Positions 28,265-36,748 of a stretch of 64,000 bases of DNA are shown here, piece after piece; position 1 is the first letter of the stretch; each line of letters opens with the position of its first letter. This stretch comes from Shouchella shacheensis (GTDB lineage Bacteria; Bacillota; Bacilli; Bacillales; Bacillaceae_D): assembly GCF_001484965.1 (NCBI RefSeq), contig NZ_LLYY01000008.1:1-64000 (forward strand). The letters are read 5' to 3'. The translations under genes were made by a program, and so were the position numbers. The notes below the pieces were generated by a model. It saw nothing but the letters and a program-made list of their open reading frames with translations. It did no database searches and was not told where the DNA came from.

Positions 28265-28741
28265 GTGAAGGAGCCATATAAAATACCGAACGTCCCTTTA
28301 GACGAGTTGGATAAACAGCTGCTTGCGCTTTTGCATGAGCAGGGGAGGATGTCGTATACCGATATCGGCAAGGAAGTAGGCTTATCGCGTGTAGCGGTGC
28401 AAACAAGGATTCAGAACCTGATGGACCGAGGCGTGATTGAAAAGTTCACGGTTGTGATTAATCCGACTCAAATCGGCATTCATGTGTCTGCTTTTTTTAA
28501 TGTCGAAGTGGAGCCGCAGCACTTGGACCATGTCGCCAATGTACTCGAAAAAGAGGCAGCGGTGACAAGTCTATACCTGATGACAGGCCCGAGCAAGCTA
28601 CATATGCATGGCATTTTTTCCGACCAGCAGGAAATGGAGAATTTCCTCATCGAACAACTTTACCCTCTTGAAGGCGTCGTAAGCGTCGATTGTCAAATGC
28701 TAATCAAACGCTACAAGAGTCGGATGGGTATGAAATTATAA
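28265..28741 (+). CDS. Lrp/AsnC family regulator of the chromate transporter (YwrC-like)
   Basis: An Lrp/AsnC regulator of 158 residues: N-terminal winged helix (about 12-60, [35 protein letters not shown]) and C-terminal RAM ligand domain. GTG 28265 follows AAGGAGGG. It lies 13 bases before a pair of short ChrA genes. The same arrangement (ywrC with ywrB/ywrA) is known in B. subtilis, where the Lrp protein controls the chromate transporter. It is likely autoregulated (inference). Confidence 0.85.
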   Translation: MKEPYKIPNVPLDELDKQLLALLHEQGRMSYTDIGKEVGLSRVAVQTRIQNLMDRGVIEKFTVVINPTQIGIHVSAFFNVEVEPQHLDHVANVLEKEAAVTSLYLMTGPSKLHMHGIFSDQQEMENFLIEQLYPLEGVVSVDCQMLIKRYKSRMGMKL

Positions 28742-28754
28742 GGGGAGAACAGAA

Positions 28755-29327
28755 ATGTCATATAAACAATTAGCATTAGCGATGATACGCACCGGGGTGT
28801 TTGGCTTCGGCGGAGGGCCGTCTGTGATGCCGCTGTTTCGCCATGAAATTGTCCAAACCTATAAGTGGATGGACGATGATGAGTTTGCGGAAACGTTGGC
28901 GATTGCCAACACGCTTCCAGGACCGATCGCTACGAAAATGGCGGCGTATATCGGCTACCATGTCAAAGGAGTCAAGGGGGCCTGCTGGGCAACGGTTACG
29001 CATATTCTGCCCACGAGCCTTGCGATGGTCGCGCTCGTTTCTCTTGTTGCGATCATCAGTGAATCGGCAGTCATCAATGGAATGATTGGCGCGGTAACGC
29101 CAGTCATTGCTGTACTACTTGGGGTGATGGCTTATGAATTTGGCAAGAAGGCGGTGGCGGGATTTGGTTGGATTCTTGGCGCCGTGACGTTCGCGATTGC
29201 GTTCCTGTTGCTTGAAGGAGTCGATATCCATCCGGGGGTTGTTATCATTCTTTTTATTCTCTATGGCTTGTTTCACTACCGGTTAGTGGATAAATGGAGA
29301 GCGAAGAAAAAGGATGTGTCCTCATGA
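28755..29327 (+). CDS. Chromate transporter, N-terminal-type short ChrA subunit
   Basis: A membrane protein of 190 residues from the CHR family, half the size of long ChrA. It starts with MIRTGVFGFGGGPSVMPLFRHE and includes the family's LANTLPGPIATKMAAYIGY segment and six or so hydrophobic helices. Short-chain pairs act together as a chromate exporter. Its stop overlaps the start of the partner (ATGA). ATG 28755 follows AGGGGAGAA. Confidence 0.9.
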   Translation: MSYKQLALAMIRTGVFGFGGGPSVMPLFRHEIVQTYKWMDDDEFAETLAIANTLPGPIATKMAAYIGYHVKGVKGACWATVTHILPTSLAMVALVSLVAIISESAVINGMIGAVTPVIAVLLGVMAYEFGKKAVAGFGWILGAVTFAIAFLLLEGVDIHPGVVIILFILYGLFHYRLVDKWRAKKKDVSS

Positions 29328-29863
29328 TACTGCTCTACCTTCTTTGGGCGTTTTTCATCGCGAATCTTCTAGGTTACGGAGGAGGACCGGCGTCAATCCC
29401 GCTAATGTTTGAAGAGGTGGTCAGTCACTTTGGCTGGCTCTCTACCGAAGAGTTTTCCAATATGCTTGCGCTCGCAAACGCGCTTCCTGGTCCTGTCGCG
29501 ACGAAGATTGCCGCTTATGTTGGCTTTGGGGTAGGCGGTTGGGGCGGTTTCATCGTCGCCCTCGCCGGAACAATCGTTCCATCGGCCGTCGCTGTCATTT
29601 TACTATTAAAAGTTATTCGTAAACACCGTACGTCGCCAATCGTAAAAGGGATCTCCCTCGCTGTACAGCCAGTGATTGCAATGCTAATGGTAGTGTTGAC
29701 GCTTGACATTTTTCGAGATGCCACGGTGTCCATCGGCTGGGTGCAGTCTTTGGTGATTGCCGCGATTGCTTTTTGTCTTCTGCAAATTGTAAAGCTGCAT
29801 CCGGCGTTTGTGATCCTGCTTGCGTTTGCTTATGGTGGGGTTGTTATTCCATTTGTTTTATAG
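29324..29863 (+). CDS. Chromate transporter, C-terminal-type short ChrA subunit
   Basis: The second half-size ChrA, 179 residues, homologous to the first (GYGGGPASIPLMFEEV, LANALPGPVATKIAAYVGF). The start is placed at ATG 29324, which overlaps the preceding stop as ATGA and follows AAGGATG; the open frame to 29294 is not needed. The two subunits likely form the transporter of the Lrp-chrA-chrA operon. Confidence 0.9.
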   Translation: MILLYLLWAFFIANLLGYGGGPASIPLMFEEVVSHFGWLSTEEFSNMLALANALPGPVATKIAAYVGFGVGGWGGFIVALAGTIVPSAVAVILLLKVIRKHRTSPIVKGISLAVQPVIAMLMVVLTLDIFRDATVSIGWVQSLVIAAIAFCLLQIVKLHPAFVILLAFAYGGVVIPFVL

Positions 29864-29893
29864 AAAAAAGCGGCCTATGAGCCGCTTTTTTCT
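29864..29893. terminator. Terminator after the chromate transporter genes
   Basis: AAAAAAGCGGC and GCCGCTTTTTT flank a 6-base loop. It is symmetric enough to serve the converging acetyltransferase gene as well. Confidence 0.9.
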
Positions 29894-29930
29894 GGTTTCC
29901 CATCTTACTCAGGGCCGCCTGCGCTTTGAA

Positions 29931-30500
29931 CTAATGCGCAGGGTTTAACTTTGCATAGAGGCATGTATCTCGGAACGAGCGTCCATCTGCTGAACGATCA
30001 TCTTGTTTTAAAATCGCTTCCAGCGAGAAGCCCAGCCGTTCAGGAATGGCGCGACTTTGAGCGTTCAGGGGATCGCAGCAGATCTCCAGACGGTGAGCGT
30101 TAAGCTTGTAAAAGGCAAATTCGGCAATGCCAGCTACCGCTTCGGTCATATAGCCTTTGCCGCTGTGCCGGGAATCAATCCAGTAGCCAATCTCCATTCG
30201 CGGAACATACCAATTGATCTGGTGCAACCCCGATGAAGCGATAAAACGTCCCGTTTGCTTGCTGAACACGTGGAACCGCAAATCTTTACGGCGCAAAAAG
30301 TCGTTGTGGGCCTGACGGACGCCTTCTTCGGTCTGTTCGACCGAGGAGACATGATGGGCCCATGCCATCCATGGGAGAAGGTCGTGCATAGAGGCTTGCT
30401 GAGCTTCGTGAACGGCTTTTCCATCACCTGGAAGGGGGAGACGAATAAACAGACGTTTCGTTTCAAAGGAGTCGGGCACTTGAGGGATACCTGGATTCAT
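29931..30500 (-). CDS. GNAT family N-acetyltransferase (RimJ/RimL type)
   Basis: 189 residues with the RimL-like opening FETKRLFIRLPLPGDG and acetyl-CoA loop region ...YWIDSRHSGKGYMTEA (motif A, consensus Q/RxxGxG/A) and NAQSRAIPERLGF near the end. RimJ/RimL relatives acetylate N-termini of ribosomal proteins or small amines; the substrate is unknown. ATG 30500 follows GAGGTGAG. A second related enzyme is at 36745, but the two are not neighbours. Confidence 0.85.
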   Translation of the reverse strand: MNPGIPQVPDSFETKRLFIRLPLPGDGKAVHEAQQASMHDLLPWMAWAHHVSSVEQTEEGVRQAHNDFLRRKDLRFHVFSKQTGRFIASSGLHQINWYVPRMEIGYWIDSRHSGKGYMTEAVAGIAEFAFYKLNAHRLEICCDPLNAQSRAIPERLGFSLEAILKQDDRSADGRSFRDTCLYAKLNPAH

Positions 30501-30803
30501 ACACTCACCTCTTGAGATATTTTCTCTAGTTTACCTGAAAAAGGAAGGTCGTCAAGGGGGGAGTGAAGAGCCTGATCGCTTGGTGCTTGTTTACGTCTGG
30601 AGTTGTTCGCTCTTGAAGAGTTGAAGGAAAAGGCGAGCCACTAGAAATAGTAGGCGCTCGCCTTTTTTTTGAGCAAAATTGTCTTTTTCCGTGGCTTAGC
30701 CGCTTTCTTGTCTGGGAGTTGCTCTTCTCAACTGCTGGCCAAGAATGCCATGTAAAAAACGGGACACACTAAAAGGACTTATTTTAAAAAAGGTGGGACC
30801 GCT
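30501..30803. other. Gene-free stretch before the type III polyketide synthase
   Basis: No gene is supported. It contains a terminator-like hairpin at 30629-30670 and the Shine-Dalgarno of the next gene (AAAAAAGGTGGG). Confidence 0.4.
30629..30670 (+). terminator. Terminator-like hairpin with no gene in front
   Basis: AAGGCGAGC and GCTCGCCTT form a 9-bp stem followed by a run of T on the + strand. No + strand gene ends upstream of it, so it may end antisense or leader transcription. Confidence 0.6.
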
Positions 30804-31904
30804 ATGCCGTCGATAGTATCCGTTAGCTCGTATCATCCCCCGCACACGCTGCGTCAAGAGGAAACGATGGAATTCGCGCGCGAGCTCTTTGCGGAGAGCT
30901 ACAAAGACATTGAGCGCTTGTTAACTGTTTTTTCAAATGGGGATATCAAACAGCGCCATTTTGCTGTTCCGCTCGACTGGTTTCAAGAGGAGCATTCGCT
31001 TGAAGAGCGGAACGATTTGTACATCAAGCTCGCGACCGAGTATAGTGTGAAAGCGATCGAGAAATGTTTACAGAATCCTTCCTTCTTGTCTAGGGAGATT
31101 AAGGCAAGTGAGGTGGATGCGATTATTTGCGTCTCAAGTTCAGGCATGGCCACCCCGTCGCTAGATGCACGGATTATGAATCAATTGCCGTTCCTCCCGC
31201 AGACCAAGCGTGTGCCGATTTGGGGGCTCGGCTGTGCAGGAGGAGCCGCCGGTCTAAGCAGGGCGTATGATTACTGTTTAGCCTACCCAAAGGCGACGGT
31301 GTTGGTGGTGTGTGTAGAGCTATGCGGGCTAACCTTTCAAAGATCAGACCAGTCGAAAAGCAACTTAATTGGAACATCGCTGTTTGCAGACGGAGTGGCC
31401 GCTGCGCTCATTTGTGGAACCGAGGCGAATGTCAAACAAGCGAGTGCTCGTACCGTCCATCCAACCATACACAGCACGCAGTCCACGTTGATGCCAGATT
31501 CCGAGGAAGTGATGGGCTGGGATGTGAAGGACAACGGGCTACATGTGGTATTTTCCAGAAGTATCCCGTCCATCGTGAAGGATTGGCTGAAGCCAAATGT
31601 CGAGACTTTTTTGGAAAACGAGGGACGAACGCTTGAGGAAATCAGCGCCTTTGTGGCTCACCCAGGGGGGAAGAAGGTTCTGCAAGCCTATGAAAAGGCG
31701 CTTGGGTTTTCCGAAGAGATGACGGCTGTCTCGAGAAAGGTGCTTGAGGAGCACGGCAATATGTCCTCGCCAACGGTGCTTTACGTGCTGGAGAAGTTTA
31801 TGCAACAGGAGCGAATGTTGGGAGAGTACGGGCTCGTAGCTGCGCTCGGCCCCGGTTTTTGTTCTGAGCTCTTACTAGTAGAGTGGGCAGGGGATGTTCA
31901 TTGA
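30804..31904 (+). CDS. bpsA: Type III polyketide synthase (BpsA-like)
   Basis: A chalcone-synthase-fold enzyme of 366 residues. The triad is present: cysteine in GLGCAGGAAG (near 144), histidine in VAHPGGKKVL and asparagine in HGNMSSP. Bacillus BpsA makes alkylpyrones from long-chain acyl-CoA and malonyl-CoA. It overlaps the downstream methyltransferase (TTGA overlap, 31901-31904), which in Bacillus is BpsB. ATG 30804 follows AAAGGTGGGA. Confidence 0.9.
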   Translation: MPSIVSVSSYHPPHTLRQEETMEFARELFAESYKDIERLLTVFSNGDIKQRHFAVPLDWFQEEHSLEERNDLYIKLATEYSVKAIEKCLQNPSFLSREIKASEVDAIICVSSSGMATPSLDARIMNQLPFLPQTKRVPIWGLGCAGGAAGLSRAYDYCLAYPKATVLVVCVELCGLTFQRSDQSKSNLIGTSLFADGVAAALICGTEANVKQASARTVHPTIHSTQSTLMPDSEEVMGWDVKDNGLHVVFSRSIPSIVKDWLKPNVETFLENEGRTLEEISAFVAHPGGKKVLQAYEKALGFSEEMTAVSRKVLEEHGNMSSPTVLYVLEKFMQQERMLGEYGLVAALGPGFCSELLLVEWAGDVH

Positions 31905-32452
31905 CACTCGCCTACTTTTTGATTGCGCTCATTATTAGTCAGCGATTGACGGAAGTCTTGGTCGCAAAACGCAACGAACGATGGCTGAAGGAGCGGGGCG
32001 GGATTGAGGCGGGAGCCGCCCACTACCCGTATATGGTGAGTCTGCACGTCGCCTTTTTTCTCGCACTTCTTGTAGAAGTGACGTTGGCAGGGAGGGGAGT
32101 CGGAATGTGGAGCATCGTTCCGTTCCTTATCGTGCTGGCTGCCCAGTGTTTACGCGTCTGGGCGCTCCTCTCCTTGGGGCGTTACTGGAACACAAAAATT
32201 ATCGTTTTGCCTGAAGCACCAGTGATTGAACGCGGACCTTACCGCTATTTTCGCCACCCCAATTACCTGGTGGTCGTGCTGGAAATCGCCTTTCTTCCCC
32301 TTGTGTTTCAAGCGTACTGGACGGCGCTTCTGTTTAGCCTTTTGAATGGCGTCATGCTCGTCGTCCGCATTCGAGCAGAGGAAGAAGCTTTGGCGGGAGA
32401 AACCAATTACGAAGAAGGGTTTAAACGAAAGAAGCGGTTTTGGTTGATTTAG
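31901..32452 (+). CDS. bpsB: Isoprenylcysteine carboxyl methyltransferase family (BpsB-like)
   Basis: An integral membrane methyltransferase of 183 residues with several hydrophobic helices and the ICMT motifs ERGPYRYFRHPNY and RIRAEEEAL. BpsB methylates the alkylpyrone made by BpsA. The start is TTG 31901, 6 bases after AGGGGA and overlapping the bpsA stop; GTG 31883 is upstream but without a ribosome binding site. A terminator follows. Confidence 0.88.
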   Translation: MTLAYFLIALIISQRLTEVLVAKRNERWLKERGGIEAGAAHYPYMVSLHVAFFLALLVEVTLAGRGVGMWSIVPFLIVLAAQCLRVWALLSLGRYWNTKIIVLPEAPVIERGPYRYFRHPNYLVVVLEIAFLPLVFQAYWTALLFSLLNGVMLVVRIRAEEEALAGETNYEEGFKRKKRFWLI

Positions 32453-32484
32453 CTAGAACCTGAGTGCGAGGAAGGGGTTGGCAG

Positions 32485-32522
32485 AAACGGATCTGGGGCC
32501 GAGCTCCCAGATCCGTTTTTTG
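32485..32522 (+). terminator. Intrinsic terminator of bpsAB
   Basis: AAACGGATCTGGG and CCCAGATCCGTTTTTT form a 12-bp stem with a T run, about 35 bases after bpsB. Confidence 0.9.
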
Positions 32523-32600
32523 CCCTACGTCGGAATTAGACAGAACCGTGATTGAGCCTCTGCTTTTTTGTGTATATACTAGGGTTAGGGAGGCCTAGGT

Positions 32601-34187
32601 ATGGCAAGGAAATGGTCGCTTGAGAAAACATTTATTATCTACGTATCTGGATTGATCACTTTACTAGTGGGATTGATTGCAGCGGTCTATATTTATATGG
32701 AGCGTCAGCATACCGAAGCCGCGATTGGTGAGCAGGCCCTGACGACGGCTAAAACCATTGCGGCTCTGCCTGAAGTGAGCCGGGCGCTCCAAGGAGAGGC
32801 GACCTCCGTGCGGATCCAAGAGTTAACGGAGACGATTCGAGAACAGGTGGGGGCTAGGTTTGTGGTAATTGGAGACACGGAAGAAATTCGCCATGCCCAC
32901 CCGATAGAGGCAAGGCTTGGGGAGAAGATGGTGGGTGGAGACAATGAGCGCGCGCTTGTTCATGGGGAGAGCTATATTTCCCATGCGGAGGGCTCCTTAG
33001 GGGATTCCGTTCGCGGCAAGTCGGCTGTCTTTGATTCCGATGGCGAGATTATTGGCGTGGTTTCTGTTGGGTTCTTGAATGAGTATGTTCTCTCAGAGGT
33101 TCAGGAAGGGTTGACGGCAATTTTGTTTTGGACGGGCCTTGTTTTTCTGATTGGGGTGGTCGGTAGCGTGGCTCTTGCCAGAAAGATAAGAGCGGATACC
33201 TTTGGGCTTGAGCCTTATCAAATCGGGCGACTCTATCAAGAGCGCACGGCGATTTTATCTTCTATTAAAGAAGGGTTGCTTGCGACAGATCAAGAAGGAC
33301 GAATTACGGCTGTAAATGAGACGGCCAAACGCGCCCTAAACTTGACGAACGACGCCATAGGGACACCGGTGAGCGTGGCGCTTCCAAATGAAGAGATGGC
33401 TCAAGTAATGCAAAAAGGGATGGATGAAGCCAACCAAGAAACGGTGATGAACGGAAGGCACTTTATAGCAAACTATAAGGCCATGGAAGATGAGGACGGC
33501 TTCTCAGGAATGGTGGCGAGTTTTCGTGATCGTTCAGAGCTTCATGAACTGCTGATCGCCCTTTCGGAATTTCAGCAGTATTCCAAGGATCTTCGCGCGC
33601 AAACCCATGAGTATACAAATAAACTGTATGCCATCTCTGGCTGGCTCCAACTCGGATCTACGGATAAGGCGTTAGCGTTTATCCATGAAGAGATGAGCAA
33701 TCAGCAGCAGCATCACAAGATCATCTTCGAGCAAATAGAGGACCCAACGATTCAAGGGATCTTGCTTGGAAAACTGTCGAAAGCCTCTGAGAAAAGGATT
33801 GAACTTGTGATTAATGAGGAAAGCGCGCTTTCGTATCGATGGCCGGCCGAGTATACGGCGAACCTTGTAACAATCATTGGCAACGTTATTGATAATGCCT
33901 TTGAGGCCGTGGCACATCAGCGAGACGGTCAGGTCGACGTGTTCTTGACAGATATTGGAGCGGATATGGTCGTAGAGGTTACGGATAATGGCGCTGGCAT
34001 TTCCAAGGCAGCGATGGAGCAAGTGTTTCAACGAGGCTTCACAACCAAGCCTGGAGAAAAAAGAGGCGTTGGTTTGGCCCTAGTGAAAGAGGCACTGGAC
34101 GAAGTGAACGGCACCGTGGAGATTGCTACCCATCCCCAGCGGGGGACGGTGTTTAGCTTGTTTATTCCTAAGAAGAAGGAGGCGTGA
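32601..34187 (+). CDS. CitA/DcuS-type sensor histidine kinase
   Basis: A membrane sensor kinase of 528 residues. A first helix (about 10-32), an extracellular PDC sensor domain (about 33-170), a second helix (about 172-192), a cytoplasmic PAS domain, and an atypical H-box (RAQTHEYTNKLYAISG, His near 336), N-box NVIDNAFEAV, G1 DNGAGI and G2 RGVGLAL. This layout is that of the citrate/dicarboxylate sensors CitA, DcuS and CitS. The ligand is probably a di- or tricarboxylate, but no transporter or enzyme for one is adjacent. ATG 32601 follows AGGGAGG. The response regulator follows after 4 bases. Confidence 0.88.
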   Translation: MARKWSLEKTFIIYVSGLITLLVGLIAAVYIYMERQHTEAAIGEQALTTAKTIAALPEVSRALQGEATSVRIQELTETIREQVGARFVVIGDTEEIRHAHPIEARLGEKMVGGDNERALVHGESYISHAEGSLGDSVRGKSAVFDSDGEIIGVVSVGFLNEYVLSEVQEGLTAILFWTGLVFLIGVVGSVALARKIRADTFGLEPYQIGRLYQERTAILSSIKEGLLATDQEGRITAVNETAKRALNLTNDAIGTPVSVALPNEEMAQVMQKGMDEANQETVMNGRHFIANYKAMEDEDGFSGMVASFRDRSELHELLIALSEFQQYSKDLRAQTHEYTNKLYAISGWLQLGSTDKALAFIHEEMSNQQQHHKIIFEQIEDPTIQGILLGKLSKASEKRIELVINEESALSYRWPAEYTANLVTIIGNVIDNAFEAVAHQRDGQVDVFLTDIGADMVVEVTDNGAGISKAAMEQVFQRGFTTKPGEKRGVGLALVKEALDEVNGTVEIATHPQRGTVFSLFIPKKKEA

Positions 34188-34191
34188 GCCA

Positions 34192-34866
34192 ATGATGAAC
34201 GTCATGATTGCGGAGGACGATTTTCGCGTGGCGGGCATTCATGAACAGTTTCTTGAAAAAATCGCGGATGTGCGTGTGGTGGGGAAGGCGCAAACGGCTG
34301 CTGAAACGCTTGAGCGCGCAGAAGAGACGCAGCCCGACTTGATTTTGCTCGATGTTTATTTGCCCGATAAGCTGGGGACAGACATTTTGGGGGCACTACG
34401 TCAGCGCTATCCACAAGTCGCGGTTGTCTTGATTACCGCTGCTACAGAAAAAGCAATCTTCTCAGAAGCTTTGAAATTTGGCGCCACGGATTATCTCGTC
34501 AAGCCGATTGCCTTTGACCGGCTGGAGAAGGCCGTTGAGAAGGCGAGGCAGGTGAAGGCGTTTTTTGTAAAAGATGAGCACATTAACCAGACAGTGGCTG
34601 ATCATTTTTTTCAGATACAACAAGAAAGCCAAGCAAAGGCAGAAGAACTACCTAAAGGCATTGACCCGCTTACGCTGGATAAGGTGCGAGCGCTCTTAAG
34701 CGAGGAGGCCGAGGGCATTACGGCAGAACAGATGGGCCAGAAATTCGGGGCCTCTCGCACTACCTCCAGACGCTACTTGGAATACTTAATCTCGGTAAAC
34801 GAAGCAAAAGCAGAGCTCGAGTACGGGGTCGTCGGTCGTCCCGAGCGGAAATATCACGGGCTCTAA
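34192..34866 (+). CDS. CitB/DcuR-type response regulator
   Basis: A regulator of 224 residues that pairs with the kinase upstream. The receiver domain carries EDD at 8-10, phospho-acceptor Asp 54 (LILLDVYLPDK) and Lys in YLVKPIAF; the C-terminal segment (ITAEQMGQKFGASRTTSRRYLEYL) is the helix-turn-helix of the DcuR/CitT family. ATG 34192 follows GAAGGAGG at a good distance; the open frame from 34123 is not used. A terminator follows immediately. Confidence 0.9.
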   Translation: MMNVMIAEDDFRVAGIHEQFLEKIADVRVVGKAQTAAETLERAEETQPDLILLDVYLPDKLGTDILGALRQRYPQVAVVLITAATEKAIFSEALKFGATDYLVKPIAFDRLEKAVEKARQVKAFFVKDEHINQTVADHFFQIQQESQAKAEELPKGIDPLTLDKVRALLSEEAEGITAEQMGQKFGASRTTSRRYLEYLISVNEAKAELEYGVVGRPERKYHGL

Positions 34867-34899
34867 AAAACGTTGAAGCGTAGACTTCAACGTTTTTTG
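34865..34899 (+). terminator. Intrinsic terminator of the two-component operon
   Basis: AAAAAACGTTGAAG and CTTCAACGTTTTTT form a strong stem overlapping the last base of the stop codon. Confidence 0.9.
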
Positions 34900-34950
34900 C
34901 GTCATCGACAACCTAAGGGGGCGCGGCTCTCACTGAGGCGTCAGTCGCCT

Positions 34951-35475
34951 TTAGCTTCCATCATTCCCAATTTCAGCTAAAAATTCCTGTCCTTTTTTCC
35001 GGTAGGAAGCCGCCCCCAACTTGATCAACTCTAGATCCTCCTCTGTCAGCTCTCGTACCACTTTGCCAGGAGAGCCGAGAACAAGCGTCCGGGGCGGAAT
35101 GACTTTCCTTGATGGAATGAACGTATTGGCACCAATCAAAGCGGACTCACCGATCTCCACCCCGTCAAGAATCGTAGAGCCCATGCCGACTAAGGCGCCA
35201 CGACGAATCGTACAGCCATGCAGGATGACATTATGACCAACCGTCACATCGTCCTCGAGAAGAAGTGGAAAGTCTTCGAACAAATGCAGTGTACTGTTAT
35301 CTTGCACGTTGCAACCACGGCCGATCGTGATCGTCGCCTCGTCGCCACGGATAACAGCGTTAAACCAAATGCTTGATTCAGCCCCTATGCTCACATCTCC
35401 GATAATTCGGCTACCCGGAGCCATGAACACTGTGCGGTCTACACTAGGCATTTTCCCATTATACGGATAAATCAA
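34951..35475 (-). CDS. Gamma-carbonic anhydrase family protein (hexapeptide repeat)
   Basis: A left-handed beta-helix protein of 174 residues with repeated hexapeptides. Candidate zinc-binding histidines are in STLHLF, TVGHNVILHGC, as in gamma-class carbonic anhydrases; Bacillus YtoA is similar. Activity as a carbonic anhydrase is not certain, since many relatives (PaaY, CaiE) act on other substrates. The start is TTG 35475 after AAGGAGG, and the second codon gives the usual MIYPYNG beginning. Confidence 0.82.
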   Translation of the reverse strand: MIYPYNGKMPSVDRTVFMAPGSRIIGDVSIGAESSIWFNAVIRGDEATITIGRGCNVQDNSTLHLFEDFPLLLEDDVTVGHNVILHGCTIRRGALVGMGSTILDGVEIGESALIGANTFIPSRKVIPPRTLVLGSPGKVVRELTEEDLELIKLGAASYRKKGQEFLAEIGNDGS

Positions 35476-35752
35476 AGTTAGTCCTCCTTTTTAAATGAAT
35501 ACGCTTACTATACCATTTGTGAAACGAAAAAGAACACTAGGCACTCAGTGAATGAGCATTTTCAATAGGCGGTTAACACACTTTGCTAGACGAAGAAACC
35601 TCCTCTTGCATGGCTTTTCCCTAGTGAATGTCAGCAAAAAATGAGCGATTCGTGATATGATAGAAGCAGCTTCACTTGATCGATTAGCTAATCAACCTTT
35701 ACATAAAAACGAACGTTGAAATCCAACAGCAAAACTTGAGGAGTGAGGATGA

Positions 35753-36310
35753 ATGTCATGGCATAAATTCACAGAAGAGCGAGCACACAAATTACTGGAT
35801 GATAAAAGACGAGATGTTCTCACGCCGGACGACGCGAAAAAATTGCTCGACGTTCAGGAAGGGGAAACGGTGGCGGACTTTGGTGCAGGAAATGGCTACT
35901 TTACGCTGCCGCTAGCGATGCAAACCTCGGCGTTTGTCTATGCAATTGATCGGGAAGTGGAAATGCTTAACTGGCTGCATGCTCGGGCGGACGCGGAAGA
36001 GCTGACAAACCTTGTATATGTGAACAGCAATTTAGAGAATATTAAGGTGGAGAGCGGGACGATTGACAAAGCGATCCATGCTTTTGTGATGCATGAGCTT
36101 CCGAACAAGGAGAAAGTGCTAGCGGAGTTCAAGCGTCTTATGAAGCCTAGCGGCAAGCTGGTGATCTTTGAATGGGCCCAGACCACTAGCGAGGAGGGGA
36201 ATCGGGTGCCCAAGGAAAAGATGAAAGAGCTTCTTGAGAGAGAAGGGCTCAAACCGACAATGATGTCCCTGAATGACATGGTCTATGCAGCCGTGGTGGA
36301 GTTTTCGTAG
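35753..36310 (+). CDS. Class I SAM-dependent methyltransferase
   Basis: A protein of 185 residues with SAM-binding motif I VADFGAGNGYFT (about 40-51), post-I AIDREVEML and motif 4-like IDKAIHAFVMHE. Methyltransf_31/11-type. The substrate is unknown. ATG 35753 follows GAGGAGTGAGG. Copy C of the intergenic repeat and then yebG follow on the same strand. Confidence 0.82.
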   Translation: MSWHKFTEERAHKLLDDKRRDVLTPDDAKKLLDVQEGETVADFGAGNGYFTLPLAMQTSAFVYAIDREVEMLNWLHARADAEELTNLVYVNSNLENIKVESGTIDKAIHAFVMHELPNKEKVLAEFKRLMKPSGKLVIFEWAQTTSEEGNRVPKEKMKELLEREGLKPTMMSLNDMVYAAVVEFS

Positions 36311-36340
36311 CGGAGACCATGAAGTGCACTTCCCCTTTTT

Positions 36341-36465
36341 TTGTCTAGCTCCGGCGGGTAGAAGCTCGGGATTTTTCAGTCCTGCACCGAAATCCAAATT
36401 CGGGATTTCTAGAGCAGGCCTTCCAAAATCCGTGCTTCTGTTCGACCCGCCTGCGCTTTTCGTTT
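36341..36465 (+). repeat. Intergenic hairpin repeat, copy C (best-preserved)
   Basis: It begins TTGTCTAGCTCCGGCGGG right after a T tract and ends GACCCGCCTGCGCTTTTCG. Nested pairing is almost complete: GGCGGGT with ACCCGCC, AGAAGC with GCTTCT, GGATTTT with AAAATCC, CCTGC with GCAGG, and an inner GAAATCC-aaattc-GGGATTTC hairpin. It would form one extended stem of about 120 bases. It lies between the methyltransferase and yebG. Confidence 0.8.
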
Positions 36466-36494
36466 CGAAATCATCGAAGTTAGGCGTGATGCAC

Positions 36495-36701
36495 ATGGCA
36501 GCAAAAGCAAAAAAACAGAAATTCGAGGTACAGGAAAATGAAACCATCGGCGATTGCCTTGCACGGATGGAGGCGGAGGGCTACGCCCCTGTTCGGCGTA
36601 TGGAAGAGCCCGTTTTTGCAGAACAAAAGGGGAAGAAGGAGCCCGTTTGGTTGAGGCAGCGCATCGTATTTGAAGGAGTGCCAAAGCTAGAGGAAGAATG
36701 A
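36495..36701 (+). CDS. yebG: NETI-motif protein (YebG-like)
   Basis: A small protein of about 68 residues with the NETI motif (QENETIGDCLARMEAEGYAPVRRMEEP) and a basic start (MAAKAKKQK). NETI proteins are widespread in Bacillaceae and of unknown function. In B. subtilis yebG lies just upstream of purE; here two genes and the purine leader separate them. The start at ATG 36495 is chosen to match the usual beginning; ATG 36489 is also possible. The longer frame from 36273 would run through the repeat and is rejected. Confidence 0.85.
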   Translation: MAAKAKKQKFEVQENETIGDCLARMEAEGYAPVRRMEEPVFAEQKGKKEPVWLRQRIVFEGVPKLEEE

Positions 36702-36707
36702 ATGGAT

Positions 36708-36748
36708 AGGAAAACCCGACAGAGTCAAGGCTCCCCTGGGTTTTCTAC
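36708..36748. terminator. Hairpin between yebG and the acetyltransferase gene
   Basis: GGAAAACCC and GGGTTTTCT pair across about 20 bases, with a short T tract. It lies between two converging genes and could serve both. Confidence 0.5.

Noticed and set aside
36273-36494. N-terminal extension of yebG
   Set aside because: It would translate the intergenic hairpin repeat; the NETI family starts at the short basic segment after ATG 36495.
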